From the NCBI RefSeq assembly GCF_014283215.1, contig NZ_JACOMF010000017.1, forward strand, positions 51,288-115,287: a stretch of 64,000 nucleotides of DNA, given 5' to 3'. Every line of letters starts with the position of its first letter. The first letter of the stretch is position 1. Below the pieces are notes generated by a model, which searched no databases, was not told where the DNA came from, and saw only the letters and a list, made by a program, of their open reading frames with translations. The stretch comes from Siccirubricoccus deserti (GTDB lineage: Bacteria > Pseudomonadota > Alphaproteobacteria > Acetobacterales > Acetobacteraceae). Made by a program: the position numbers and the translations under genes. Positions 43,358 to 51,406 of the stretch are shown in pieces.

Positions 43358-43790
43358 ATGAGTGAGTCGTTCTGGCTGACTGACCGGCAGTGGGCGGCGA
43401 TCGCGCCGCTGCTACCGCATCTGGGCGGCAGGCCGGGTATCGATGATCCGCGGGTGACCAGCGGCTCCTGTATCGCTACCGCGAGGGCCTGCGCTGGCGG
43501 GCGATCCCGGCTGAGTACGGTCCGTGCACGACGCTGTTCAACCGCATCAACCGCCGGGGCGAGCGTGGGCTACGGCAGCAGATTTTCGCGGCGCTGGCGG
43601 CTTGTGACGAGCCGCCGACGGTCGCCATCCTAGACCGCACCGCAATGCGAGCGCACCGCGCGGCGGACCCGCGACCAAGCTCCACCCGCTTGCCGATGGT
43701 CGCGGTGGCTCTGCGCCCTGCTCCTGGCGACGGACTATCGCCCGCCTTCCGCCGATACCGGCCCTGTGGCTACGCGGATGTGTCCGCCAT
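43358..43790 (+). pseudogene. Decayed IS5-family transposase
   Basis: Opens intact as SFWLTDRQWAAIAPLLPHLG and IDDPRV, typical of IS5-family (IS427-like) transposases. Continuity then passes to a second frame (YREGLRWRAIPAEYGPCTTL, then DEPPTVAILDRTAMRAHRAA) and a third (TKLHPLADGRGG), and ends without a catalytic C-terminus. At least two frameshifts plus truncation show an inactive remnant. No terminal repeats were resolved. Confidence 0.75.
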
Positions 43791-43888
43791 CATGGCCGCA
43801 GAATCCCGCGGCGCGGCGTTCTCCCCAGTTCAATGCCGGCCAGGGATGGTTCGCCTGGAGGTGTCGAGCGATCGGATAGGCGCCAAGC

Positions 43889-43913
43889 GGAACCTCCGGG
43901 TTTCCCAGGCGTC
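43889..43913 (+). promoter_or_regulatory. EcfG-like promoter upstream of sensor kinase
   Basis: GGAAC at 43889-43893, a 16-base spacer, then CGTC at 43910-43913, close to the EcfG consensus GGAAC-N16/17-CGTT. The start codon of the HisKA_2 kinase lies 45 bases downstream. Kinases of this class often feed the alphaproteobacterial general stress response, which is controlled by EcfG. One mismatch in the -10 makes this tentative. Confidence 0.45.
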
Positions 43914-43957
43914 AGGCAGTACCGGATACGCAACGTCGCGCGGGCGAGGGTGAAGGG

Positions 43958-44998
43958 ATGGGTGACGAGGCGGCATCGGTCCAGGCGATGGTGGAGGGCG
44001 ACGATGCGCGCTTCCGCCAGCTTGCCGACCAGGCCCCGCTGATGATCTGGCGCTGCGACGCGGCGGAGCACTGCAACTTCTTCAACCGCCCCTGGCTGGA
44101 TTTCACCGGCCAGGAGATGGAGGCGCAGCTCGGCTTCCGCTGGGCCGAGCTGGTGCACCCGGAGGATGCCGAGGCCCGCGTCGCCGCCTTCAACGCCGCC
44201 TTCGATCGGCGCGAAAGCTTCTCGATCGAATATCGCCTGCGCCGGCACGACGGTACCTGGCGCTGGCTGCTGGACCATGGGCAACCGGTCACCGTCGGCG
44301 GCCGCTTCACCGGCTACATCGGATCCTGCATCGACATCACCGAGACGCGCCAGGCGCTGGAAGCCCGGCGTCGCGCGCTTGAGGAGCGCGAGGGCCTGCT
44401 GTCCGAACTGCAGCACCGGGTCAAGAACAACGCCCAGGCCACCACCTCCTTCCTCAGCCTGCAGGCCAGCCGGGCAAGCGATGCCAGCGTGGCCGCGGCG
44501 CTGCGTGGCGCCGCCACCCGGGTGATGCTGGCGACACTGGTGCAGGACCGGATGTTCCACATCTTCGACGATGTCGCGGTCGATCTCGGCGAGGAGCTGG
44601 CATCGACCGCCCGCACGGCGCTGGAGTTCACCGGCCGCCCCGGCCTCACCCTGGCGTTGCGGCTGGAGGACCGGCTGGAGCTGCCGGTGGCGCAGGCGAC
44701 GCCGCTGGCGCTGATCGTCAACGAGCTGGTGGTGAATGCCGCACGGCATGCCTTCCCGGATGGCCGCGCCGGGACCATCACCCTGCTCGTCCGCCAGGCC
44801 GGGCCGAGGACCGGCGAGGTGGTGGTGGCGGATGATGGCATCGGGCTGCCGGGGACCCACACCCGGAACTCGCCGCAGGGCTGCCTCGGCCTGCATCTGA
44901 TTCCGCGGCTGGCACGCCAGGCTCGGGCCACGATCCGCTTTGAGGCCGAGGCCGGCACGACGGCGAAGCTGCGCTTCGCCTGTGGTGGATCGCCCTGA
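43958..44998 (+). CDS. PAS sensor histidine kinase (HisKA_2/HWE type)
   Basis: 346 aa, no membrane helix. PAS domain about 17-130, with RRHDGTWRWLLDHGQPV and GYIGSCIDITE; dimerisation region with phospho-acceptor His153 in LLSELQHRVKNNAQ; ATPase with N-box LIVNELVVNAARHAF and DDGIGLPG. No receiver domain is fused and no response regulator gene adjoins, so the partner is elsewhere. HisKA_2 and HWE kinases of alphaproteobacteria often control the PhyR-NepR-EcfG stress pathway. An EcfG-like promoter precedes it. GAAGGG precedes the ATG. Confidence 0.9.
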   Translation: MGDEAASVQAMVEGDDARFRQLADQAPLMIWRCDAAEHCNFFNRPWLDFTGQEMEAQLGFRWAELVHPEDAEARVAAFNAAFDRRESFSIEYRLRRHDGTWRWLLDHGQPVTVGGRFTGYIGSCIDITETRQALEARRRALEEREGLLSELQHRVKNNAQATTSFLSLQASRASDASVAAALRGAATRVMLATLVQDRMFHIFDDVAVDLGEELASTARTALEFTGRPGLTLALRLEDRLELPVAQATPLALIVNELVVNAARHAFPDGRAGTITLLVRQAGPRTGEVVVADDGIGLPGTHTRNSPQGCLGLHLIPRLARQARATIRFEAEAGTTAKLRFACGGSP

Positions 44999-45072
44999 CC
45001 CGCGCTGCGGCCGCCACCGCATGGATGCGGTCCGCGCCCCGGGGCAGCAGAATTCGCGCTCCGGGCCATTCG

Positions 45073-45088
45073 CGCCCCTCCGCGATCC
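45073..45088. repeat. GGATCGCGGAGGGGCG repeat, copy 3 (inverted)
   Basis: CGCCCCTCCGCGATCC is the reverse complement of the core at 25444 and 40975. A similar inverted copy lies 62 bases on, at 45135-45152. Both are in the gap between the kinase and phaC. Confidence 0.6.
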
Positions 45089-45134
45089 ACTTTGGCGTTT
45101 TGTTCGTAGAGCGGCTTCAGCCTCCGGGGTGTTC

Positions 45135-45152
45135 GTGCCTCTCCGCGATCCG
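45135..45152. repeat. GGATCGCGGAGGGGCG repeat, copy 4 (inverted, degenerate)
   Basis: GTGCCTCTCCGCGATCCGTA differs by one base from the core of copy 3 (CCTCTCC for CCCCTCC). It ends within a few bases of the phaC stop. Confidence 0.5.
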
Positions 45153-45154
45153 TA

Positions 45155-46957
45155 CTAATCCGTCGCCATCACCTTGACATAGCTGCCGGGGGCATCCTCG
45201 ATCGGCGGCAGCGCCGCGCTGCCGGGCTGCCGCGCCGGCACCTGCTCCTTGCCCAGCGCCGTCACCCAGCGATGCCAGTCCGGCCACCAGGAACCCGCCA
45301 GCTCGGTCGCACCCTTGAACCACTGCTCCGGGTCGGGCGGCAGCTGCTCATTGACCCAGTGGCTGTACTTGCCGCTGTCCGGCGGGTTGACCACGCCGGC
45401 GATGTGGCCGCTGGCGGCGAGCACGAAGCGCACTGGCCCGCTGTAGATCTGCGTCGCCCGGTAGGTGCTTTTCCACGGCGCGATATGGTCTTCCCGTGTC
45501 GAGATCAGGTAGCTCGGCACCTTGATCTTCCGCAGGTCGATCTTCTGGCCCAGCAGCTCGATCGCGCCCGGCTTCACCAGGTCGTTCTGCTGGTACATCC
45601 GCCGAAGGTAGAAGCTGTGCATCTTCGCCGGCATGCGGGTGCTGTCGTCGTTCCAGTACAGCAGGTCGAAGGGGAAGGGCTCCTGCCCCATCAGGTAGTT
45701 GTTGACGACGAAGGACCAGATCAGGTCGTTGGCACGCAGCATGTTGAAGGTGGTCGCCATCTCGGCGCCCTCCAGATAGCCGCGCTGCTGCATCTTCTCC
45801 TCGAGGCTGTGCAACTGCTCCTCGTCGATGAAGACGCCGAGTTCCCCGGCCTCCTCGAAATCCGTCATGGTGACGAAGTAGGTGGCGGATTTGATGCGGG
45901 TGTCGCGCTTCGCCGCCATATGCGCCAGCGTCGTCGCCAGCAGGGTGCCGCCGAGGCAATAGCCGATGGCGTTGACCTGCTTCTCCCCGGTCGCCCGCTC
46001 GATGGCTTCCAGCGCGCCGTAGACGCCCTCGCGCATGTAGTCCTCGAAGCCCTTCTCGGCGAGCGTCTCATCCGGGTTCACCCAGGAGACGACGAAGACG
46101 GTATGGCCCTGCTCCACCGCCCAGCGGACAAAGGAGTTCTTCGGCCGCAGGTCGAGGATGTAGAATTTGTTGATCCACGGCGGGAAGATCACCAGCGGCC
46201 GCTTCAGCACCGTCTCGGTCGTCGGCGCGTACTGGATCAGCTGCATCAGATCGTTCCGGTAGACCACCTTGCCGGGGGTCACCGCGATGTTCTCGCCGAT
46301 GCGGAATTTGCTGTCGTCCGTCATGCGGATGCGCAGCTTGCCCTTGCCGCGCTCCAGATCCGCCAGCAGGTGGGACAGCCCTTTCAGCAGGTTCTCGCCG
46401 CCGGTCTCCGCGGTGCGGCGCAGCACCTCGGGGTTGGTCAGCAGGAAATTCGACGGGCTCATCGCATCGACGAATTGCCTGGTGTAGAAATCGACCTTCT
46501 GCGCAGTCTTCTGGTCCAGCCCGTCCACCCCGCCGACCACGTTCTGGAAGAAGCGGGCCGAGAGCAGGTAGGATTGCTTGATGAAGTCGAAGACCTCGTT
46601 CTCCCGCCAGGCTTCGTCCTTGAAGCGGCGGTCGCGCGGGTCCTCGGCAATCACCGGCGCGGCCTCCTCGCCCAGCATGCGCCGGGCGGTGTTCTGCCAA
46701 AGTGTCAGGTAATCCTGCCAGAAGCCGAGCTGCGCCTGCACCAGCTGCGTCGGATTGGCCATCAGCCGCGTCGTCATCTCGAGGAAGGCGCCACCGATAT
46801 TGAAAGGGTCCGGCGTGGTTGCCGAGCCGGACTGGCGCTTGAGGAAGTCGGTGACGATGCGCTGCCCGCGTTCCGCCACCTCCGACATGGTGCGGGTGAC
46901 GAGAGCGGGATCCGGCATTCGGAAAGCCGGGCCTTCTGGGGTCTTGTCTTCGGCCAT
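45155..46957 (-). CDS. phaC: Class I poly(3-hydroxyalkanoate) synthase PhaC
   Basis: 600 aa, the typical class I length. The lipase-like box is GYCLGG with nucleophile Cys334; the catalytic Asp lies in TREDHIAPWKS and His in SGHIAGVVNPP. The PhaC N-terminal domain includes VTPGKVVYRNDLMQLIQY and PPWINKFYILDLRP, a hallmark of the family. It makes PHB from (R)-3-hydroxybutyryl-CoA on the granule surface. No phaA, phaB or phasin gene adjoins, so other PHB genes are elsewhere. Convergent with the kinase gene. Confidence 0.97.
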   Translation of the reverse strand: MAEDKTPEGPAFRMPDPALVTRTMSEVAERGQRIVTDFLKRQSGSATTPDPFNIGGAFLEMTTRLMANPTQLVQAQLGFWQDYLTLWQNTARRMLGEEAAPVIAEDPRDRRFKDEAWRENEVFDFIKQSYLLSARFFQNVVGGVDGLDQKTAQKVDFYTRQFVDAMSPSNFLLTNPEVLRRTAETGGENLLKGLSHLLADLERGKGKLRIRMTDDSKFRIGENIAVTPGKVVYRNDLMQLIQYAPTTETVLKRPLVIFPPWINKFYILDLRPKNSFVRWAVEQGHTVFVVSWVNPDETLAEKGFEDYMREGVYGALEAIERATGEKQVNAIGYCLGGTLLATTLAHMAAKRDTRIKSATYFVTMTDFEEAGELGVFIDEEQLHSLEEKMQQRGYLEGAEMATTFNMLRANDLIWSFVVNNYLMGQEPFPFDLLYWNDDSTRMPAKMHSFYLRRMYQQNDLVKPGAIELLGQKIDLRKIKVPSYLISTREDHIAPWKSTYRATQIYSGPVRFVLAASGHIAGVVNPPDSGKYSHWVNEQLPPDPEQWFKGATELAGSWWPDWHRWVTALGKEQVPARQPGSAALPPIEDAPGSYVKVMATD

Positions 46958-47076
46958 GGCGGCATCCTACGCCTTGCCGGGGGCTGCCTCCAGCCCGGTT
47001 CCGCTTCCGCGCCGGAGACTGTCGCGGCCGGCCGATCCGGGCTAATCCTGGGCTTCAACAGGTAAGCCGAAGGGCC

Positions 47077-47664
47077 ATGCGGGAGATCGGTTGGGCGGCA
47101 CGGCGGAGCGGGGCGATGGTGGCGGCGTTCGGCCTGCTGCTCGGCGGCTGCGCGGTGCCGAAGGAGGTGAACCCGGTCGAGATCTGGCGCCGCGTCTCCG
47201 GCGCGGCCGATGAGGGTCGGCTGCCGCCGCCCGGCATGGACCTCCCCTCGCCCAACCTCGCCAGCGTACCGCCGCGGCCGGAACGTCCGACCCCCGAGTC
47301 GCGGGCGGCGTTGACCGCGGCGCTGGCCGCCGACCGCGCCAGCTCGCGCGGGCCGGTCATCCTGCGCCAGGTCCCGGACGGCACGGGCACCACCTCGCCC
47401 GGCTCCCCGCCGGTGCCGGGGGCGCCGCCGCGCCCGCCTTCCTTCGCCGCCGCGCCGGTGATCCCGTGGAACGACGTGGCGCCCCCGCGGGCCAGCCGGG
47501 CGGAACTGCCGGCCAGCGCCGTCCCCACCCTTCGGCCGGGGGCCGCCCCGCCGCCGCCGCCGCGCGCCCTGGCACCGGAGCCGGAGCCCGCCCTGCCGGA
47601 GTTGCCGGACGAGGCCCCTGCCCCGCCGCCGCCTGATCTGCTCGCGCCGCCTCGCAACCGGTGA
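47077..47664 (+). CDS. Pro/Ala-rich lipoprotein, unknown function
   Basis: 195 aa. Signal peptide with lipobox LLGGC (Cys25), so probably anchored to the outer membrane. A short conserved-looking region (VNPVEIWRRVSGAADEGRLP and LPSPNLASVPPRPERPT) precedes a long Pro-rich tail (APPPPPRALAPEPEPALPEL), likely extended in the periplasm. Divergent from phaC and upstream of alaC on the same strand. No function can be assigned. Confidence 0.75.
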   Translation: MREIGWAARRSGAMVAAFGLLLGGCAVPKEVNPVEIWRRVSGAADEGRLPPPGMDLPSPNLASVPPRPERPTPESRAALTAALAADRASSRGPVILRQVPDGTGTTSPGSPPVPGAPPRPPSFAAAPVIPWNDVAPPRASRAELPASAVPTLRPGAAPPPPPRALAPEPEPALPELPDEAPAPPPPDLLAPPRNR

Positions 47665-47731
47665 CGGGGTCCGTTATACGGGCGGTCCCCGGCGGCGCCC
47701 GTGGCCGGGACAACCGATCGGACCCTGTGAG

Positions 47732-48952
47732 ATGACCGAGGAATTCCACCGCATCCGCCGCCTGCCACCCTATGTCTTCGCGGAAGTGAACGCCGCCAAG
47801 GCCAAGGCACGGGCCGCTGCGGAGGATATCGTGGACCTCGGCATGGGCAATCCGGACAGCCCGACGCCACCGCATATTGTCGCCAAGCTGGTCGAGGCGG
47901 TGCAGGACCCGCGCACCCATCGCTATTCCATGTCGAAGGGCATCCCCGGGCTGCGCCGCGCCCTCGCCGCCTACTACGACCGCCGCTTCGGGGTGAAGCT
48001 GAACCCGGAGACCGAGGTGGTGGCGACGCTCGGCAGCAAGGAAGGCCTGGCCAACCTGGCCCAGGCGATCGCCTCGCCGGGCGACACCATCCTGGTGCCC
48101 AACCCGTCCTATCCCATCCACCAATTCGGCTTCATCATCGCCGGCGCCAGCGTCCGCAGCCTGCCCTGCACGCCGGATGACGAGATGCTGTCGGCCATCG
48201 ACCGGGCGGTGCGGCATTCGGTGCCGAAGCCAACCGCGGTCATCGTCAACTTCCCGTCGAACCCGACGGCGCATCTCGCCTCGATCGAATTCTACCGCGA
48301 GCTGGTGGCGCTCTGCCGGCGGCACGAGCTGTTCATCCTCAGCGACCTTGCCTATGCCGAGCTCTACTTCGGCACCACCCCGCCGCCTTCGGTGCTGGAG
48401 GTCGAGGGGGCCAAGGATGTGACGGTCGAGTTCACCTCACTCTCCAAGACCTACAACATGCCGGGCTGGCGCATGGGCTTCGCCGCCGGCAATGAGCGGC
48501 TGATCGGCGCGCTGACCCGGGTGAAGAGCTATCTCGACTACGGCGCCTTCGCGCCGATCCAGATCGCCGCCACCGCCGCGCTGAACGGGCCGCAGGACAC
48601 GGTGGCCGAGATGCGCATCCTGTACCGGGAGCGGCGCGACCTGCTGGTGAAGGGGTTGACCGCCGCCGGCTGGCCGGTGCCCTCCCCTGATGGCTCGATG
48701 TTCGTCTGGGCGCCGATCCCGGAGAAGTTCCGTCACCTTGGCAGCGTCGAGTTCAGCAAGCTGCTGCTGGCGCGCGCCAAGGTGGCGGTCGCCCCCGGCC
48801 TCGGCTTCGGCGAGCACGGCGACGCCCATGTGCGCATCGCCCTGGTCGAGAACAACCATCGCATCCGCCAGGCGCTGCGCGGCATCCGCGCATTCCTCCA
48901 GGGCGACAATCTCGGCCCGGCCGAGCTGGAAAAGGAGGCCGTCGGCGCATGA
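47732..48952 (+). CDS. alaC: AlaC-type class I/II aminotransferase
   Basis: 406 aa PLP enzyme. The opening FHRIRRLPPYVFAEVNA, DLGMGNPDSPTPPHIV, LGSKEGLANL and LVPNPSYPIHQFGFIIAGA match the alanine transaminase AlaC family closely. The PLP lysine is Lys239 in TSLSKTYNMPGWRMGF. It would interconvert pyruvate and alanine, with glutamate as donor. The stop overlaps the hom start (ATGA), a pairing typical of many alphaproteobacteria. Confidence 0.9.
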   Translation: MTEEFHRIRRLPPYVFAEVNAAKAKARAAAEDIVDLGMGNPDSPTPPHIVAKLVEAVQDPRTHRYSMSKGIPGLRRALAAYYDRRFGVKLNPETEVVATLGSKEGLANLAQAIASPGDTILVPNPSYPIHQFGFIIAGASVRSLPCTPDDEMLSAIDRAVRHSVPKPTAVIVNFPSNPTAHLASIEFYRELVALCRRHELFILSDLAYAELYFGTTPPPSVLEVEGAKDVTVEFTSLSKTYNMPGWRMGFAAGNERLIGALTRVKSYLDYGAFAPIQIAATAALNGPQDTVAEMRILYRERRDLLVKGLTAAGWPVPSPDGSMFVWAPIPEKFRHLGSVEFSKLLLARAKVAVAPGLGFGEHGDAHVRIALVENNHRIRQALRGIRAFLQGDNLGPAELEKEAVGA

Positions 48953-50241
48953 GCAAACCGCTTTCCGTAGCCGTTGCCGGGCTCGGCACGGTTGGTGCCG
49001 GCGTGCTGAAGCTGCTCGCCGGCAATGCCGACATCGTCGCCGCCCGGGCCGGAAGGCCGGTGGTGGTTGGCGCCGTCTCCGCCCGCGACCGCAGGCGCAA
49101 CCGCGGCGTGAAGCTCGACGGGCTGCGCTGGTACGACGATCCGGTCGCGCTGGCCACCGATCCCGGCACCGACGTGGTGGTGGAGCTGATCGGCGGCAGC
49201 GACGGCCCGGCCCGCGCCCTGGTCGAGGCCGCCCTCGCTGCCGGCAAGCCGGTGGTCACCGCCAACAAGGCGCTGCTCGCGGTGCATGGCGCGGCGATCG
49301 CCGAGCTGGCCGAGGCGCGCGGCGTGCCCCTGGCCTTCGAGGCGGCCGTGGCCGGCGGCATCCCGGCGATCAAGGGGCTGCGCGAAGGGCTGGCGGCCAA
49401 CCGCATCCAGCGCGTCGCCGGCATCCTCAACGGCACCTGCAATTACATCCTGACGGTGATGCGCGAGGCGCAGCGCGAGTTCGCCGAGGTGCTGGCGGAA
49501 GCGCAGAAGCTCGGCTACGCCGAGGCCGACCCCAGCTTCGACATCGACGGCATCGACGCCGCGCACAAGCTGGCGATCCTGGCGGCGCTGGCCTTCGGCC
49601 GGCCGGTGGATTTCGCCGCGGTGCATGTCGAAGGTATCCGCGCGATCACCGCGCTCGACATCCTCCTGGCCGGCGAGCTGGGCTACCGCATCAAGCTGCT
49701 CGGCATCGCCGCCCGCACCGAGGGCGGCATCTCCACCCGCGTCCATCCCTGCATGGTGCCGGTGGCGGCGCCGATCGCCCGGGTGGATGGCGTGTTCAAC
49801 GCGGTGGTGGCGGAAGGCGACCATGTCGGCCGGGTGATGCTGGAAGGCCGTGGCGCCGGCGCCGGGCCGACCGCCAGCGCCGTGGTCGCCGACCTGATCG
49901 ACATCGCCCAGGACCGGGTGACGCCGGTCTGGGGCGCCGCGGGCGGCGCGCTGAGCACCGCGCCGAGCGAGCCGATGGAGCGCCATGTCGGCGCCTATTA
50001 CCTGCGGCTGATGGTGGTCGACCGGCCCGGCGTCATCGCCGATGTCACCGGCATCCTGCGCGACCAGGCGATCAGCCTGGAATCCATGCTGCAGCGCGGC
50101 CGCGCCCCCGGCGAAGCGGTGCCGGTGGTGCTGACCACGCATGATTGCGAGGAAGCGGCGATGCGCGCCGCCATCACCCGCATCGCCGCGTTGGATGTGG
50201 TGCTGGAGCCGCCGGCGATGATCCGGATCGAGCCGCTCTGA
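48949..50241 (+). CDS. hom: Homoserine dehydrogenase with C-terminal ACT domain
   Basis: 430 aa. NAD(P) site GLGTVGAGVLKLL at the N-terminus, catalytic-domain motifs NKALLAVHG, GILNGTCNYILTVM and KLGYAEADPSFDIDGIDAAH, then an ACT domain (YYLRLMVVDRPGVIADVTGI) for allosteric control by threonine or methionine. It converts aspartate semialdehyde to homoserine in Thr/Met/Ile synthesis. The start overlaps the alaC stop. A strong hairpin lies immediately after the stop. Confidence 0.97.
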   Translation: MSKPLSVAVAGLGTVGAGVLKLLAGNADIVAARAGRPVVVGAVSARDRRRNRGVKLDGLRWYDDPVALATDPGTDVVVELIGGSDGPARALVEAALAAGKPVVTANKALLAVHGAAIAELAEARGVPLAFEAAVAGGIPAIKGLREGLAANRIQRVAGILNGTCNYILTVMREAQREFAEVLAEAQKLGYAEADPSFDIDGIDAAHKLAILAALAFGRPVDFAAVHVEGIRAITALDILLAGELGYRIKLLGIAARTEGGISTRVHPCMVPVAAPIARVDGVFNAVVAEGDHVGRVMLEGRGAGAGPTASAVVADLIDIAQDRVTPVWGAAGGALSTAPSEPMERHVGAYYLRLMVVDRPGVIADVTGILRDQAISLESMLQRGRAPGEAVPVVLTTHDCEEAAMRAAITRIAALDVVLEPPAMIRIEPL

Positions 50242-50248
50242 TCCCGGC

Positions 50249-50276
50249 GGAGCTGAACCCTCTGGGGTTCGGCTCC
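50249..50276 (+). terminator. 12-bp hairpin after hom
   Basis: GGAGCTGAACCC, TCTG loop, GGGTTCGGCTCC form a 12-bp stem with one T-G pair. It starts 7 bases after the hom stop and precedes the glpX gene on the same strand, so it probably ends the alaC-hom transcript. There is no clear T-tract after it. Confidence 0.65.
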
Positions 50277-50410
50277 CCACACACGCCGGACGCTGGGTCC
50301 GCGCGAGGCTGGCTCGCGGCGCACGGAAGCGCGCTCGGTACGGTCCACCGGTGCCGTTCCCGCCGGGCCGGCGGCACGCTATGATCCGCGGGAAACGCAG
50401 GGAGGCTGAG

Positions 50411-51406
50411 ATGGCCGAGTACGATCCGACCGCGGGCCTGGTGGTGGACCGCAACCTGGCGCTGGAGCTGGTCCGGGTGACGGAGGCCGCGGCGCTTGCC
50501 GCCTCGCGCTGGATCGGCCGCGGCGACAAGAATGCCGCCGACGGCGCCGCGGTGGACGCCATGCGCAAGGCCTTCGACACCGTGGCGATCTCCGGCACCG
50601 TCGTCATCGGCGAGGGCGAGATGGATGAGGCGCCGATGCTCTACATCGGCGAGCAGATCGGCCTCGGCGGCCCGCTCTGCGACATCGCCGTCGATCCGCT
50701 GGAAGGCACCTCGATCACCGCCAAGGGCGGCACCAACGCCATCGCCACGGTGGCGCTGGCCGAGCGCGGCGGTTTCCTCCACGCGCCCGACATCTACATG
50801 GACAAGATCGCCGTCGGCCCAGGCCTGCCCGAGGGCATCGTCGACCTCGACGCCCCGGTGGCCGAGAACCTGCGTGAGCTGGCGCGGGCGAAGAAATGCG
50901 CCATCAACGACCTGATGGTCTGCACTCTCGACCGCGACCGCCACAAGGAGATGATACAGGCCTGCCGTGACGCCGGCGCGCGCATCACCCTGCTCGGCGA
51001 CGGCGATGTCTCCGGCGTGATCGCGGTCAGCCAGCCGGAAGCCGGGATCGACATCTACATCGGCTCCGGCGGCGCGCCGGAGGGGGTGCTGGCGGCGGCG
51101 GCGCTGCGCTGCATCGGCGGCCAGTTGCAGGGACGGCTGCTGTTCGAGAATGAGGAGCAGACCGTCCGCGCGCGGGAGATGGGCATCACCGATCCGCAGC
51201 GCAAATACCGGGTCGACGAGATGGCCGCCGGCAACGTCATGTTCGCCGCCACCGGCGTGACCAACGGCGCCATGCTGCGTGGCGTGCGCCGCACCGCCAG
51301 CGGCGCGGTCACCCATTCCATCGTCATGCGCAGCAAGTCGGGCACCGTGCGCTATGTCGAGGGCCACCACAATTTCGCGCTGAAGCCGGCGGCCTTCGTT
51401 GCCTGA
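50411..51406 (+). CDS. glpX: Class II fructose-1,6-bisphosphatase GlpX
   Basis: 331 aa gluconeogenic phosphatase. Signature GEGEMDEAPMLYIGE, the metal loop VDPLEGTS and GGAPEGVLAAAAL are all present. GGAGG sits 5 bases before the ATG at 50411; a longer in-frame start lacks this. It ends overlapping the TTG start of recJ. It would act in gluconeogenesis and the pentose cycle. Confidence 0.96.
   Translation: MAEYDPTAGLVVDRNLALELVRVTEAAALAASRWIGRGDKNAADGAAVDAMRKAFDTVAISGTVVIGEGEMDEAPMLYIGEQIGLGGPLCDIAVDPLEGTSITAKGGTNAIATVALAERGGFLHAPDIYMDKIAVGPGLPEGIVDLDAPVAENLRELARAKKCAINDLMVCTLDRDRHKEMIQACRDAGARITLLGDGDVSGVIAVSQPEAGIDIYIGSGGAPEGVLAAAALRCIGGQLQGRLLFENEEQTVRAREMGITDPQRKYRVDEMAAGNVMFAATGVTNGAMLRGVRRTASGAVTHSIVMRSKSGTVRYVEGHHNFALKPAAFVA

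Noticed and set aside
45016..45031. ACCGCA/TGCGGT hairpin after the sensor kinase
   Set aside because: Only a 6-bp stem with no T-tract; too weak to call a terminator.
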